Source of the DNA: Acidobacteriota bacterium | GTDB taxonomy: Bacteria; Acidobacteriota; Blastocatellia; RBC074 | DNA: 64,000 bases | Assembly: GCA_016710075.1 (NCBI GenBank) | Contig: JADJLO010000043.1 | Location: forward strand, 62,001-126,000 | Reading direction: 5' to 3' | Part shown: piece after piece, positions 9,408 to 27,717 of the stretch | Position numbering within the stretch: position 1 is the stretch's first letter | Layout: each line of letters opens with the position of its first letter | Made by a program: the position numbers and the translations under genes | Notes under the pieces: generated by a model | What the model was told of the DNA's origin: nothing | The model's database searches: none | What the model saw: only the letters and a program-made list of their open reading frames with translations

Positions 9408-9959
9408 ATGAGAATCCGGAAGAGTCTTCTTTTAGGAATCGCCTGCGCATTGATTGGTTGTTCCACCTTCGCCGCCGGCAGTGTGTCATATGCCAAAGCC
9501 GTCAATGGTGTGATTCAGGGGCAGCAGCAGTCGCACCCGGTTGATGCACAACATCCGGAAGCTCCTCCGCAGAGGAGAGGCCCCAGAATTGGCACGGACC
9601 AGCACCTTCTTTCAATGCTCAACTTGAATGAAGATCAAAAGGCGAAAATCAAAATTATCCGTGACAGGGAAGCGGTTGATACCAAACCCCTCCAGGAACA
9701 GTTGAAAAACATGCAGGAATCCTTGATTTGTCTCGCCGAAGGCGCAAATTTTGATGAGAATGCAGTCAGGGGCCTGGTTAATCAGGAATCACAGTTGCTG
9801 GCTGAACTCAATCTGATCAGGATTCGATCTCAAAATCTGGTCTTCAATTTATTGACGACTGATCAAAAAAACAGACTCTCGGAATATCGAAAGAATATGA
9901 AGGTGGAGCCGCCACCGCCACCAAAACCGCCGGCGCCGCCAAAACCGCCGTCAGAGTAA
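9408..9959 (+). CDS. Spy/CpxP-like periplasmic protein 2
   Basis: 183 residues from the ATG at 9408, preceded by ACAGGAGGCAAGAG. It has a signal peptide (about residues 1-28; the cysteine in IGCSTFAAG could be a weak lipobox) and a helical LTXXQ domain with LSMLNLNEDQKAKIK and LLTTDQKNRLSEYRKNM. It shares the pattern F(D)E(N/G)A(V/A)R.L(V/I)N.E..L..ELNLIR with the preceding gene, so the two are tandem duplicates that have diverged. The C-terminus is a proline-rich PPPPPKPPAPPKPP tail absent from the first copy. An envelope-stress chaperone role is inferred from the family and from the adjacent CpxAR-like genes. Confidence 0.82.
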   Translation: MRIRKSLLLGIACALIGCSTFAAGSVSYAKAVNGVIQGQQQSHPVDAQHPEAPPQRRGPRIGTDQHLLSMLNLNEDQKAKIKIIRDREAVDTKPLQEQLKNMQESLICLAEGANFDENAVRGLVNQESQLLAELNLIRIRSQNLVFNLLTTDQKNRLSEYRKNMKVEPPPPPKPPAPPKPPSE

Positions 9960-9987
9960 ATATTTTAGAGAGTGTTTACATCAATTT

Positions 9988-10030
9988 GGACAGGGCTAAT
10001 CCTCATTCGATTAATCCTGTCCATTTTCAT
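9988..10030 (+). terminator. Rho-independent terminator after Spy-like gene 2
   Basis: GGACAGGGCTAATC (from 9988) pairs with GATTAATCCTGTCC (to 10022) with one mismatch and a 7-base loop, followed by ATTTTCATTAT. This isolates the Spy-like genes from the TonB receptor downstream. Confidence 0.8.
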
Positions 10031-10137
10031 TATCTAGGCGTGAAAAGTATTGACCCGGATTGATAACTGAAGCATCATCGCCTTTGATATCAACTAACTG
10101 TCAAATAACAAGTTTAACCCACATCCTGAGGTGAAAT

Positions 10138-13095
10138 ATGAGATCTCTTATACCCTCTTTGTCCCCGGAGCATCATTTTTCTATGAAAATAAAATATTCG
10201 ATCTTATTCTCACTGGCCCTGACCATGTTTCTGGCCATTGCCACGCCATCTGCTTTTGCGCAGTCACAAGCGATCAATGCCCAGATTGAAGGAACTGTCA
10301 CTGACTCCAACGGCGCGGCGATCCCGAATGCCAAAATTACCGTGGCCAACATCGGTACGGGCGTTACGCGCAATGTGGTTTCGGATGAGAATGGATTTTA
10401 CAGGGTTCCATTATTGCCTCTGGGTAGTTACAAGGTGACGGCAGAAGCGGCTAATTTCAAGAAACTGATTCGCGAAGGGATCACCCTGACGACAGGTCAG
10501 GCGGCGACTATTGTGATGCAGCTTCAGCCCGGCGGAGTAACAGAAGAGATCACCGTCAGCGCGGATGCTCCGATTGCGGACCTGGCAAAGCTCGATGTCG
10601 GGCGAGTCATGAATGAACGTGAAGTGCGCAACCTGCCACTGGTTTCGCGCAATCCTTACAATTTCTCATTGCTTCAGGCGAACGTCACCGGACGCCCGAA
10701 TTCGGAATTCGGCGTGCCCAGAATCAATGCGAACGGCTATACCCGTCGCACCAATTACATGCTTGACGGCAACAACAATACGCAGGCTGATCGCGCGGGC
10801 ATTCGCCTGATGCCGCTTTCAGAGACCTTCGTCAGTGAAGTCCAGTTGGTGACAAACGGCTTTGCCGCCGAGTTCGGAAACACGCCGGGGCTGATTATGA
10901 ATGCAGTCACGCCGGCCGGCACCAATCAGTATCATGGCTCGGCGAGCTATCGTTTCCGCCGGACACCCTTTTCGGGACGCCCGTTCTTCTTCTCGGGAGT
11001 CAATCGCCCGCCGACAGTCGTCGATAATTTCACAGGCGCAATCGGCGGCCCGATAGTCAAAGACAAGTGGCATTTCTATACCGGATATGAGCGAGTTTCG
11101 CGTGATCTCGCAGGTGAGCCGCAGCGCGTTGTGACCATTACACAGGCGACTAAGGATGCACTGGTTGCCGCAGGATTGCCGGCCGGTATCTTCCCGGCAT
11201 CAATTCCAACTTCACAGAAAGTCAATTTCTATATCTTTCGGACAGACTGGCAGGTAAATAATAATAACCATCTTGTCGGGCGTTATAATCTTTTCAGGAA
11301 CACATCTCCCGATAACATTGCCGGCGGATTGAACACTCTTCAGCGCAGCATCGATTTCGTCGATGCATCCGATTCGGTTGCAGTCCAATTGGTGACCAAT
11401 ATCAGTTCGAATGTCATCAATGAGTTTCGCTACCAGTATGCGCGGCGCAACTCGCAGAACGTCGCGAACGCCAATTCAGGCCAGGGGTTGACTATCGCTA
11501 TCACCAACATCGCCAACTTCGGCGCACCGACAGATGACTTGATCCAGCCGCTTGAAACATCGAATCAGGTAATCAACAACCTGACCATTAATCACGGATC
11601 ACACACCATCAAGGTCGGAGGCGGTTTCAACCGAATCTATGACCTGCGTCAATCGAGACCGCGCGCTCAATATACATTTCCGACCCTTCAGGCATACCTT
11701 GACGCCAAAAGCGGAAAGACTCCAAAAGGGTATGTGAATTACGTTGAAGCCTTCGGCAATCCCGAGATCGAGTATAATTCGGTCTTCTATCAATTTTTCG
11801 CTCAGGATGACTGGAAGGTCACCAACAGGCTGAAGATCAATTATGGCCTCCGTTACGACCTCTACGATGTCCCTCAGGCTAACGCCAATGCGCCTCTGGC
11901 ATATTCACAGAACTTCAATGTCGATAAAAACAACTTTGCGCCGCGGCTGGGCATAGTTTATGGTCTGCGTGAAGGCAACCGACCGACCGTGATCCGAGCG
12001 AGCGCCGGTCTCTATTACGAACCGCCTTTGCTCGACATCTATAGAACAGCGCTTCAGAACGACGGCAGTCCTCGATTCTTCAATTTTACCCTTGTCCCGA
12101 CAGCCGCCGGAGCTCCGTCATTCCCCGGCACGTTAGGAAATCTGCCGCAGGGGACGACACTGCCGGCACAGAGCCCCTCGGCAGTGGCTCCAGATTACGA
12201 GAACCTCGTGGCCTTTCATACCAACCTGCAGATTGAACAGGCACTGACCGACAACCTTTCAGTCACGCTCGGTTACATACGATCAAAAGGCAACCATATA
12301 CCCGTTTACAGGAACGTTAATTTGATCAATCCGACCAGCACGCTGGCAGACGGACGACCGGTATTCAGTTCGACCGTCAGTGCAGCCACCCGCCTTTTCC
12401 CGCAGTTCAATAACATTTTTCTGGTGGAATCGGCCGGTAATTCGGAATACAACGCCGGAGTGCTGACTCTGACCAAACGTTTCAGTCAGGGTTACCAATT
12501 CAGTGCAAACTACACCTGGTCGCATTCGATCGATGACGCGCCGGAACAGAACCTGGTGGCCGCCACATCGTTCATTCAATCCGATCCATTCAATCGCCGG
12601 CGTGACCGCGGCAATTCATGGGCCGATCAGCGGCACACATTTGTCCTGAGTTTCGTCGGTCGTCCGACCTTCCAGATCGAGAACAAATTCCTCAATCAGC
12701 TCGTCAACGGGAACCAGCTCGGAATCATAGTCACGGCCAATAGCGGCGAGTTGTTCAATATAGTCTCAAACAGAGACCTCAATTCTGATGGCAACTCCGC
12801 TTCAGATCGACCGTTGTTCATCGGGCGCAATACCGGTAACCTTCCGAATCAGTATAACTGGGACCTGAGATATTCACGGTTCATCAATTTCACTGAGAGG
12901 TTCAACGTCGAGGTATTTGCAGAGTTTGTCAACTTCTGGAACCGCAAGAGCATCTTCCAGGTAAGCGGCGTGGTGACGACCAATGCGGACGGCAGCCTGA
13001 CCGCTCCGCTGCCCGATTTCATCAATCGCGTCGGAGCGAACCCTGTTGCTCTCGACAGTCGTCAGTTCCAGCTCGGGTTCAAGTTCAATTTCTAA
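10138..13095 (+). CDS. Oar-type TonB-dependent receptor with N-terminal carboxypeptidase-regulatory-like domain
   Basis: 985 residues. GAGGTGAAAT precedes the ATG at 10138; a second ATG at 10183 begins a more conventional signal peptide (SAFAQ cleavage region), so the exact start is open. After the signal comes a beta-sandwich domain (IEGTVTDSNGAAIPNAKITV), then a plug-like region (RVMNEREVRNLPLVSRNPYNF) and a long outer-membrane beta-barrel ending in an aromatic FQLGFKFNF terminus. This architecture is greatly expanded in Acidobacteriota and is thought to import large or scarce ligands. The ligand cannot be told from sequence. It stands alone between two strong terminators; codon use matches the housekeeping genes, unlike the receptor at 55.4 kb. 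Confidence 0.88.
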   Translation: MRSLIPSLSPEHHFSMKIKYSILFSLALTMFLAIATPSAFAQSQAINAQIEGTVTDSNGAAIPNAKITVANIGTGVTRNVVSDENGFYRVPLLPLGSYKVTAEAANFKKLIREGITLTTGQAATIVMQLQPGGVTEEITVSADAPIADLAKLDVGRVMNEREVRNLPLVSRNPYNFSLLQANVTGRPNSEFGVPRINANGYTRRTNYMLDGNNNTQADRAGIRLMPLSETFVSEVQLVTNGFAAEFGNTPGLIMNAVTPAGTNQYHGSASYRFRRTPFSGRPFFFSGVNRPPTVVDNFTGAIGGPIVKDKWHFYTGYERVSRDLAGEPQRVVTITQATKDALVAAGLPAGIFPASIPTSQKVNFYIFRTDWQVNNNNHLVGRYNLFRNTSPDNIAGGLNTLQRSIDFVDASDSVAVQLVTNISSNVINEFRYQYARRNSQNVANANSGQGLTIAITNIANFGAPTDDLIQPLETSNQVINNLTINHGSHTIKVGGGFNRIYDLRQSRPRAQYTFPTLQAYLDAKSGKTPKGYVNYVEAFGNPEIEYNSVFYQFFAQDDWKVTNRLKINYGLRYDLYDVPQANANAPLAYSQNFNVDKNNFAPRLGIVYGLREGNRPTVIRASAGLYYEPPLLDIYRTALQNDGSPRFFNFTLVPTAAGAPSFPGTLGNLPQGTTLPAQSPSAVAPDYENLVAFHTNLQIEQALTDNLSVTLGYIRSKGNHIPVYRNVNLINPTSTLADGRPVFSSTVSAATRLFPQFNNIFLVESAGNSEYNAGVLTLTKRFSQGYQFSANYTWSHSIDDAPEQNLVAATSFIQSDPFNRRRDRGNSWADQRHTFVLSFVGRPTFQIENKFLNQLVNGNQLGIIVTANSGELFNIVSNRDLNSDGNSASDRPLFIGRNTGNLPNQYNWDLRYSRFINFTERFNVEVFAEFVNFWNRKSIFQVSGVVTTNADGSLTAPLPDFINRVGANPVALDSRQFQLGFKFNF

Positions 13096-13133
13096 ACAAT
13101 ATTTCAACAGGCACATCTTAATGATGAAAATCA

Positions 13134-13178
13134 CGAGACAGGCAGAAATCATATGTTTCTGCCTGTCTCGTTTTTTTT
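13134..13178 (+). terminator. Strong Rho-independent terminator after the TonB receptor
   Basis: A perfect 15-bp stem (13134-13148 with 13156-13170), a 7-base loop and eight T residues. It lies 38 bases past the receptor stop and ends about 26 bases before argH, so argH needs its own start of transcription. Confidence 0.95.
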
Positions 13179-13204
13179 CTTCGAATCTCACAATCTGGTA
13201 ATCC

Positions 13205-14692
13205 ATGAAATCGCATAATAAAGACATCAAATTCCCCGCGAAGATATACGCAGAAACCATCCTCACACCAAATTTCAAAGATTCTCAGAAATACTTCTTC
13301 GATTCGCTGATGCATCTGCATTACGCTCACTGCCTGATGCTGGCCAAACAGCGGATCATTACACGCCATGAGGCCGTGACGATTCTCAAAGGCCTGGACT
13401 CACTCGACAGAGCCGGAATCCTGCGAGCGAAGTATGATGGATCGGTGGAAGATCTCTACTTTTATATCGAGCGGGAGCTGATCAAAAAGATCGGCGAAGA
13501 GACGGCCGGAAAGCTGCATATCGCCCGCAGTCGAAACGACATCGATGTCACGCTTTACCGAATGAAACTCAGATCAGAGGTTCTCAGCCTGACCAATGAC
13601 CTGATTTCATTGCGAAACGAATTGATCCGGCTGGCGCGGGCAAACCTGAAAACAGTCATGCCTGCTCACACGCACACACAGCCGGCTCAGCCGACGACAC
13701 TGGCTCATTACATTTCGGCGGCCCTGGAATTTCTCTCGCGCGATATCGCGAGATTTCGAAGGTCCTTCGAATATGTCAACCGGAGCCCGCTTGGAGCCTG
13801 TGCCATCACGACGACGGGCTTTGATATCAATCGCATGCATACCGCCGGCCTGCTCGGATTCGAAGGGCTGGTCGAAAATTCATACTACGCCATAGGCGGG
13901 ATCGACTATCTACTTGAAGCCGTTTGCGCCATTGCCACTTCAGCCGTCAGCCTCGGAAAATTCACGCAGGATCTGCTCTTGTGGGCGACTCAGGAATTTT
14001 CGTTTCTGACGCTCAACAACGGCTATGTTCAAACCAGTTCGATCATGCCGCAAAAACGGAATCCGGTGGCGCTTGAACATGTTCGAATCCTGTTGAGCAA
14101 GTCATTCGGGCAGGCGCAGGCTGTCATGACCAGCGTTCACAACACCCCGTTCGGCGACATCAACGACGTTGAGGATGACCTTCAACCACTGGTCTACTCG
14201 ACCTTTTATGATGCCGGGAGGGCCGTCAAATTACTGACTGGAGCCGTGGCTGCAATTGAGATCGATCGTCAGGGGCTGAAAAATAAAGCCTCGGGCAGCT
14301 TTCTCACCATGACTGAGCTGGCCGATACGCTGACACGCGAAGAGAAGCTGAGCTTCAAGATGGCTCACCGCCTGGTGACGCAGACTGTCAAACGTCTGCC
14401 CGGCGCGTGTCCAAATCATCATGAAATCGTGGATACGCTGATGATCCTGGCCAAAGAGATTCTTGGCAGGGAACTCAAAACCAGCCGAAAGACACTTATT
14501 GAAGGGCTTTGCCCTTTGAATTTCGTCAATGTCAGAAATGTTACCGGCGGCCCAGCCCCCGCAGTGGTTGCCGATTTCCTCTCCCGGCAGAAACAAATCG
14601 CTTCCGATGACCTGAGATGGGCAAAAGGGAAGATGGAGCTTTTAGTTGGCTTCCCAAAGAAAATTGACAAGGAAAAATCGAAGTTGATTTGA
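13205..14692 (+). CDS. argH: Argininosuccinate lyase
   Basis: 495 residues of the fumarase/aspartase superfamily. Landmarks are the AHTHTQPAQPTTLAH segment with the catalytic-site histidine and the flexible-loop signature SSIMPQKRNPVALEH near residue 280, whose serine is the catalytic base. The enzyme splits argininosuccinate into arginine and fumarate, the last step of arginine synthesis. The N-terminus (residues 1-30) is slightly unlike the usual GRF motif, and the protein ends in a C-terminal segment with MELLVGFPKK, so it may belong to a divergent lyase subgroup. No other arg gene is nearby. It is convergent with rpoC. Confidence 0.8.
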   Translation: MKSHNKDIKFPAKIYAETILTPNFKDSQKYFFDSLMHLHYAHCLMLAKQRIITRHEAVTILKGLDSLDRAGILRAKYDGSVEDLYFYIERELIKKIGEETAGKLHIARSRNDIDVTLYRMKLRSEVLSLTNDLISLRNELIRLARANLKTVMPAHTHTQPAQPTTLAHYISAALEFLSRDIARFRRSFEYVNRSPLGACAITTTGFDINRMHTAGLLGFEGLVENSYYAIGGIDYLLEAVCAIATSAVSLGKFTQDLLLWATQEFSFLTLNNGYVQTSSIMPQKRNPVALEHVRILLSKSFGQAQAVMTSVHNTPFGDINDVEDDLQPLVYSTFYDAGRAVKLLTGAVAAIEIDRQGLKNKASGSFLTMTELADTLTREEKLSFKMAHRLVTQTVKRLPGACPNHHEIVDTLMILAKEILGRELKTSRKTLIEGLCPLNFVNVRNVTGGPAPAVVADFLSRQKQIASDDLRWAKGKMELLVGFPKKIDKEKSKLI

Positions 14693-14708
14693 TGGATTTC
14701 GCGGGGAC

Positions 14709-14849
14709 AAAGGTATTTTTCATCGCCAAGAACGCCAAGGATTGATAGCCGGGATTTGGCCTGACATCTCGATTTCAGCCGGTTTTAAAAGTAAATTATG
14801 AATCACTCCCTGAACCCTCTTGGCGTTCTTGGCGATGAAAAATACCTTT
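14709..14849. repeat. 31-bp perfect inverted repeat with 79-bp spacer between argH and rpoC
   Basis: The arm 14709-14739 is the exact reverse complement of 14819-14849. Each arm holds the GCCAAGAACGCCAAG core, and the flanks are G/C-rich and partly complementary too. It fills the gap between two convergent genes (argH on plus, rpoC on minus). It could fold as a long hairpin serving as a two-way terminator, or be a MITE/REP-like mobile remnant. Neither arm is followed by a T tract, which favours the mobile-repeat reading. Confidence 0.85.
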
Positions 14850-14879
14850 ATTCCCCCTGCTCTCTGAACCCAGGTTGAT

Positions 14880-19205
<4,326 letters not shown>

Positions 19206-19279
19206 TTAATCCCTCCAAAGTTGCGGCTCATGCCGAGGGCCAGTATTCACAAATACCATTTCGCTGATGATTATCAGCA

Positions 19280-19311
19280 GGGTTAACAGGATCAAAAGGT
19301 CCTGTTAACCC
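19280..19311. repeat. 12-bp inverted repeat between rpoB and rpoC
   Basis: GGGTTAACAGGA at 19280-19291 and TCCTGTTAACCC at 19300-19311 form a perfect stem with an 8-base loop in the 120-base rpoB-rpoC spacer. There is no T tract after it on the minus strand, so it is not a simple terminator. It may be an RNA-processing hairpin or a copy of a dispersed palindromic repeat. Confidence 0.75.
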
Positions 19312-19325
19312 GCATTACTTTCATC

Positions 19326-23705
<4,380 letters not shown>

Positions 23706-24077
23706 TGCTAATCACGCCCTCTGCGCATAAGGAGCCCCGCCGCGCCTCTTACCGGCGCGGCCGGTTCACCCAATCCGTAATGAAATGACAATGCGGCGGC
23801 AAGAGACGATAATGCCCCTGCCGCCCGCATCGCGGTTGTATTTATGATTTTTTGTAATGTGAAGCCTGCCGATGTTTGATACCCAGAGAGTATTGCCAAT
23901 TAATGCCATTAATCAAACCGCTAGTATAGTTTAAACACCCTGATAACGGCAAGGCGATGTAGCAGAGATTGCGGATTTAAATTAATAATTCAAATCCGCA
24001 ATTCCTGTTCGGCAAACCAATTTTTCGGCGGCCTGATTTGAAAAAAAACGAAGCAGGCCGGGATGAAAGACCAGGTT
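23706..24077 (-). promoter_or_regulatory. rplL-rpoB intergenic region with hairpins (possible attenuator)
   Basis: A 372-base spacer with no convincing gene. It holds a perfect 10-bp inverted repeat (TTGCGGATTT at 23969-23978 with AAATCCGCAA at 23992-24001), a GC-rich CCGCGCC/GGCGCGG hairpin near 23741-23761, and a CGGCCTG/CAGGCCG pair flanking a T-rich run just after the rplL stop. In Escherichia coli the same spacer holds an attenuator and an RNase III site that set r-protein to polymerase ratios; a similar role is inferred, not shown. Confidence 0.5.
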
Positions 24078-24452
24078 TTACTTGAGCTCGACCGAAGCGC
24101 CGGCATCTGCAAGCTGCTTCTTCATCTTCTCGGCATCGTCCTTGGAGACGGCTTCCTTGACGGTCTTGGGAGCGCCATCTACGAGGTCCTTTGCTTCCTT
24201 GAGTCCGAGCCCGGTGAGTTCACGAACGACCTTGATGACGTTGATCTTGTTGGAGCCTGCTCCGGTGAGAACGACATCGAATGAATCTTTCTCCTCGACC
24301 GCAGGAGCGGCGGCGGCGCCGGCAACGGCCATGGGAGCGGCCGCGGCTGCTGCCGAGACTCCAAAGGTCTCTTCAAGCGACTTGACCAGCTCGGAAGCCT
24401 CAAGCAGCGTCAAAGTCTTGATCTGTTCAACTATATTCTGAATGTCAGCCAT
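24078..24452 (-). CDS. rplL: 50S ribosomal protein L7/L12
   Basis: 124 residues from the ATG at 24452 (MADIQNIVEQIKTLTL), with AGGAGG upstream; the longer open frame to 24488 lacks support. The N-terminal dimerisation helices are followed by an Ala-rich hinge (SAAAAAAPMAVAGAAAA) and the globular C-terminal domain (KINVIKVVRELTGLGLKEAKDLVDGAPK) that contacts translation factors. It forms the ribosomal stalk with L10, whose gene lies immediately upstream in the operon. Confidence 0.97.
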   Translation of the reverse strand: MADIQNIVEQIKTLTLLEASELVKSLEETFGVSAAAAAAPMAVAGAAAAPAVEEKDSFDVVLTGAGSNKINVIKVVRELTGLGLKEAKDLVDGAPKTVKEAVSKDDAEKMKKQLADAGASVELK

Positions 24453-24687
24453 GATGATTAAAATTCCTCCTAAAGATTCTGCCGTCAATTTGAAGAGTCG
24501 GCAGTTGAAACTGTTTATTCTCTTGCACCGCTTGAAAGAAAACCGGCGATGCGCCTCTTATCGGCATCAAGACCTGATGGGGCATCACTCCGCATTTCGG
24601 TCCTTAAAGAGCAGGCCGCATACTGACTCTGCAACACGACCTGGATGGATAAATCGAAAATTCAAAAAACGAATTTGAAAAAAAGTG

Positions 24688-25215
24688 TCAGCCTTCAGCG
24701 CCTTTTTGCTTGGCGACTTCGTTGACGACAACCGCCAGGTTGCGGGAGACGCCGTTGAGTGCAACAGCAATTCGCTGAGCCTGTGAATTGAGGACGAACA
24801 TGAGCTTGCTGATCAGCTCCTCCTTCGAGGGCAGGCTGGCGAGTTCGACGATGTCCTTTACCTTGATGACCCGGCCTTCGACGACACCGGCCTTGAAAGT
24901 CATCTGATTGTTTTCCTTGGCGAACTTGCTGAGAACCTTGGCCAGGCCGACCGGATCGTTTTCGCTGTAGGCAATTGCAGTCATGCCGATGAAGTGATCC
25001 TTGAGCGGCTCGAGCGCCGTGCCCTCGACTGCCATCCTTCCGATGGTGTTCTTGACTACCCGGTAGCTCAGATTTGCCTGACGCAACTGTCTTCGCAGCT
25101 CGCAATCCTTCTCAACGGTGAGACCCTGAAAGTTGACCACCAGCGCGTTGGAGGTGCTGCCGAATTCCTCTTTGAGGATCGATATGTCTTTTTGCTTTTG
25201 CTCTCTTGTTTTCAT
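24688..25215 (-). CDS. rplJ: 50S ribosomal protein L10
   Basis: 175 residues beginning MKTREQKQKDISILKEEF, with the RNA-binding N-terminal domain (YRVVKNTIGRMAVEGT) and C-terminal helix that anchors L7/L12 dimers. It forms the base of the ribosomal stalk. The spacer to rplL (235 bases) is longer than usual. In many bacteria L10 or L10-L12 represses this mRNA by binding its leader; no such leader structure was checked here. Confidence 0.96.
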   Translation of the reverse strand: MKTREQKQKDISILKEEFGSTSNALVVNFQGLTVEKDCELRRQLRQANLSYRVVKNTIGRMAVEGTALEPLKDHFIGMTAIAYSENDPVGLAKVLSKFAKENNQMTFKAGVVEGRVIKVKDIVELASLPSKEELISKLMFVLNSQAQRIAVALNGVSRNLAVVVNEVAKQKGAEG

Positions 25216-25267
25216 AGCTCTTTACTCGGATTGTTTGATAAGGTTGAAATGAACGTCAGGCCGGCGA

Positions 25268-25959
25268 TCATGCGCCTACAGCGGACGGATCGACCAGGAT
25301 TCCGGGACCCATGGTGGTGGCGACGTTGACCTTCTTGACGTATTTGCCCTTGGCCGTCGCAGGCTTGGCCTGATGACCGCATCGATCAGAGATTTGGCGT
25401 TCTCGGTGATCTTGTCGGCGTCGAATGACACCTTTCCGACGGGCACGTGAATGACCCCTGTCTTATCGACGCGATATTCAACCTTGCCGGCTTTTGTCTC
25501 CTTGACGGCGGTTGCGACGTCAAGGGTGACGGTGCCGGTTTTCGGGTTGGGCATCAGACCGCGAGGGCCGAGCAGTTTACCCAGTGTGCCGACCGATCGC
25601 ATCATGTCGGGGGTTGAGATCAGAGCATCAAAGTCAAGATGACCTCCCTTGATCTTGTCGACCAGGTCGTCGCCTCCCACTTCATCGGCGCCTGCTTCCT
25701 GAGCTTCACGCTGCTTTTCCGGAGTTCCGGCTATGACGGCTACTCGCTTGGATTTGCCGAGTCCGTGGGGAAGCACGATGGTTCCGCGGACGAGCTGATC
25801 AGCTTTGCGCGGATCGACTCCGAGGACCATGGTCACTTCGACTGTCTCATCGAACTTTGCATAGGCGAGCTTCTTCGCCAGTTCGATGGCATCGCCGAGC
25901 AAATAGAGTTTGCTCTGGTCAACTTGTGCCAGAGCGGATCTGAATTTTTTTCCTGCCAT
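25268..25959 (-). CDS. rplA: 50S ribosomal protein L1 (one frameshift)
   Basis: 230 residues when corrected. The frame is normal to KSLIDAVIR, then one G is missing on the coding strand at about 25369-25370. Restoring it gives AKPATAKGKYVKKVNVATTM and a stop at 25268, the usual L1 C-terminus. L1 binds 23S rRNA at the mobile L1 stalk beside the E site and can repress its own operon. The stop is 52 bases before rplJ. Sequencing error is the likely cause of the break. Confidence 0.95.
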
Positions 25960-26123
25960 TGATTGCTTCCTTTCAGGTCGTAACGTGCCCGTTCCGGGAC
26001 CGGTTGGTCGGGAAGGCCACTCCCTCTTAAGAGAATGCGGGTGTTGTTTTATTGAAATGGATCCGGAAAGCGGGTCTAATAATGAAAAATTACAGAGCCC
26101 TGATTTCTCGTCCCGTAATTAAA

Positions 26124-26546
<423 letters not shown>

Positions 26547-26556
26547 AATCTTGGTA

Positions 26557-27120
26557 CTATCCTTCTTCCGAGAAAGAAACTTTTTCAACTTCGAGGAAGC
26601 CGAGCTCAACTGGAGTCGCTCTTCCGAAAATGGTGACGTTCACCTTGAGCATGTTCTTGTCGGCATTGATCTCCTCGACTGAGCCCATGAAGCTGGTGAA
26701 GGGGCCGTTGGTGATTCGTACGGTTTCACCGCGTTCGAATGTGAATTTCGGCTTGGGCTTCTCTGCCGCGACCGCGACGTGATGAACGATCTGGTCAACC
26801 TCTTCAGGAGTCAGCGGCGTCGGCTTCTGTCCGCCGACGAAACTGGTCACCTTCGGGGTGCTCTTGATCAGATGCCAGGCCTTGTCTGAAATATCGCCCT
26901 TCTCATTGGTCTCAATCTCAACCAGGACGTAGCCGGGAAAGAACATCCGGGTGCTTTCAACGCGCTTCGACCCGCGCATCTCCACCACAGTCTCAGTCGG
27001 AATGAGGACCTGGGATATATCGTCACCCATGGCGAATGCCTGGATTCTTGTATTCAGGCTGTCGCGGACTTTTCGTTCATAACCTGAATAAGTGTGAATG
27101 ATGAACCACTGTTTAGCCAT
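26557..27120 (-). CDS. nusG: Transcription termination/antitermination factor NusG
   Basis: 187 residues from the ATG at 27120 (MAKQWFIIHTYSGYE), the conserved NusG start. The NGN domain contains FPGYVLVEIE and WHLIKSTPKVTSFVGG; the C-terminal KOW domain has GETVRITNGPFTSFMGSVEE. NusG binds the polymerase clamp and links it to Rho or ribosomal protein S10. Its position between secE and rplK is the standard order. Confidence 0.97.
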   Translation of the reverse strand: MAKQWFIIHTYSGYERKVRDSLNTRIQAFAMGDDISQVLIPTETVVEMRGSKRVESTRMFFPGYVLVEIETNEKGDISDKAWHLIKSTPKVTSFVGGQKPTPLTPEEVDQIVHHVAVAAEKPKPKFTFERGETVRITNGPFTSFMGSVEEINADKNMLKVNVTIFGRATPVELGFLEVEKVSFSEEG

Positions 27121-27201
27121 ACTGTTTTCAATCATTGGCTGCAAAGTCCCGGGATGCTGCGTCCTGCTCATTGCAGCCGAAACCGAAGAAACTCGTAAAA
27201 G

Positions 27202-27492
27202 TTATCCAAAAACCTTCTTTGCCGCCCACTCAATGCCGCTGATCAGATATGTGAAAAAGATATCAGCGAGGAACAGGTAAAAAGAAAAGAAGAATATGGC
27301 GATGACTACGATTACCGTGGTATTGACTACTTCAGTTCGCGAAGGCCACGAAACTTTCTTCATCTCCAGCATGACCTCATGCTGGAACTGGCGGATTGCG
27401 GCCAGCCAGCCCACCGGCCGTGCGACTATGGACTGCTCAATCGATTGATCTACCGCCGACGCGGAATCATCACGCGTACTGGATGTTGCCAT
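27202..27492 (-). CDS. secE: Preprotein translocase subunit SecE
   Basis: 96 residues from the ATG at 27492, chosen because GAGGTGAAAGC lies directly upstream; an in-frame start at 27570 would run almost into the tRNA-Trp gene. The conserved part is the amphipathic helix (FQHEVMLEMKKVSWPSRTEV) followed by one membrane helix. The N-terminal 30 residues are a poorly conserved Ser/Ala-rich extension. SecE clamps SecY in the protein-export channel of the inner membrane. Confidence 0.93.
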   Translation of the reverse strand: MATSSTRDDSASAVDQSIEQSIVARPVGWLAAIRQFQHEVMLEMKKVSWPSRTEVVNTTVIVVIAIFFFSFYLFLADIFFTYLISGIEWAAKKVFG

Positions 27493-27575
27493 TGCTTTCA
27501 CCTCAATTGCCGGTGATCCGGCAGTGGAATCACTTGCCTGATCACCCTGCTTTTTGATTGCTCTTTGCAAAGGGA

Positions 27576-27652
<77 letters not shown>

Positions 27653-27717
27653 AGAATCAGGTCTCGGGTACCAGACGCCGGATTGCGGATCGAGCCCGCC
27701 ATCAGCGTCCGATGCCT

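Noticed and set aside
23708..23899. 63-residue minus-strand ORF between rplL and rpoB
   Set aside because: No conserved sequence and it overlaps GC-rich hairpins; treated as a non-coding spacer.
24695..25105. 136-residue alternative frame inside rplJ
   Set aside because: Out-of-frame shadow of L10 with Arg/Gln/Gly-rich, unconserved sequence.
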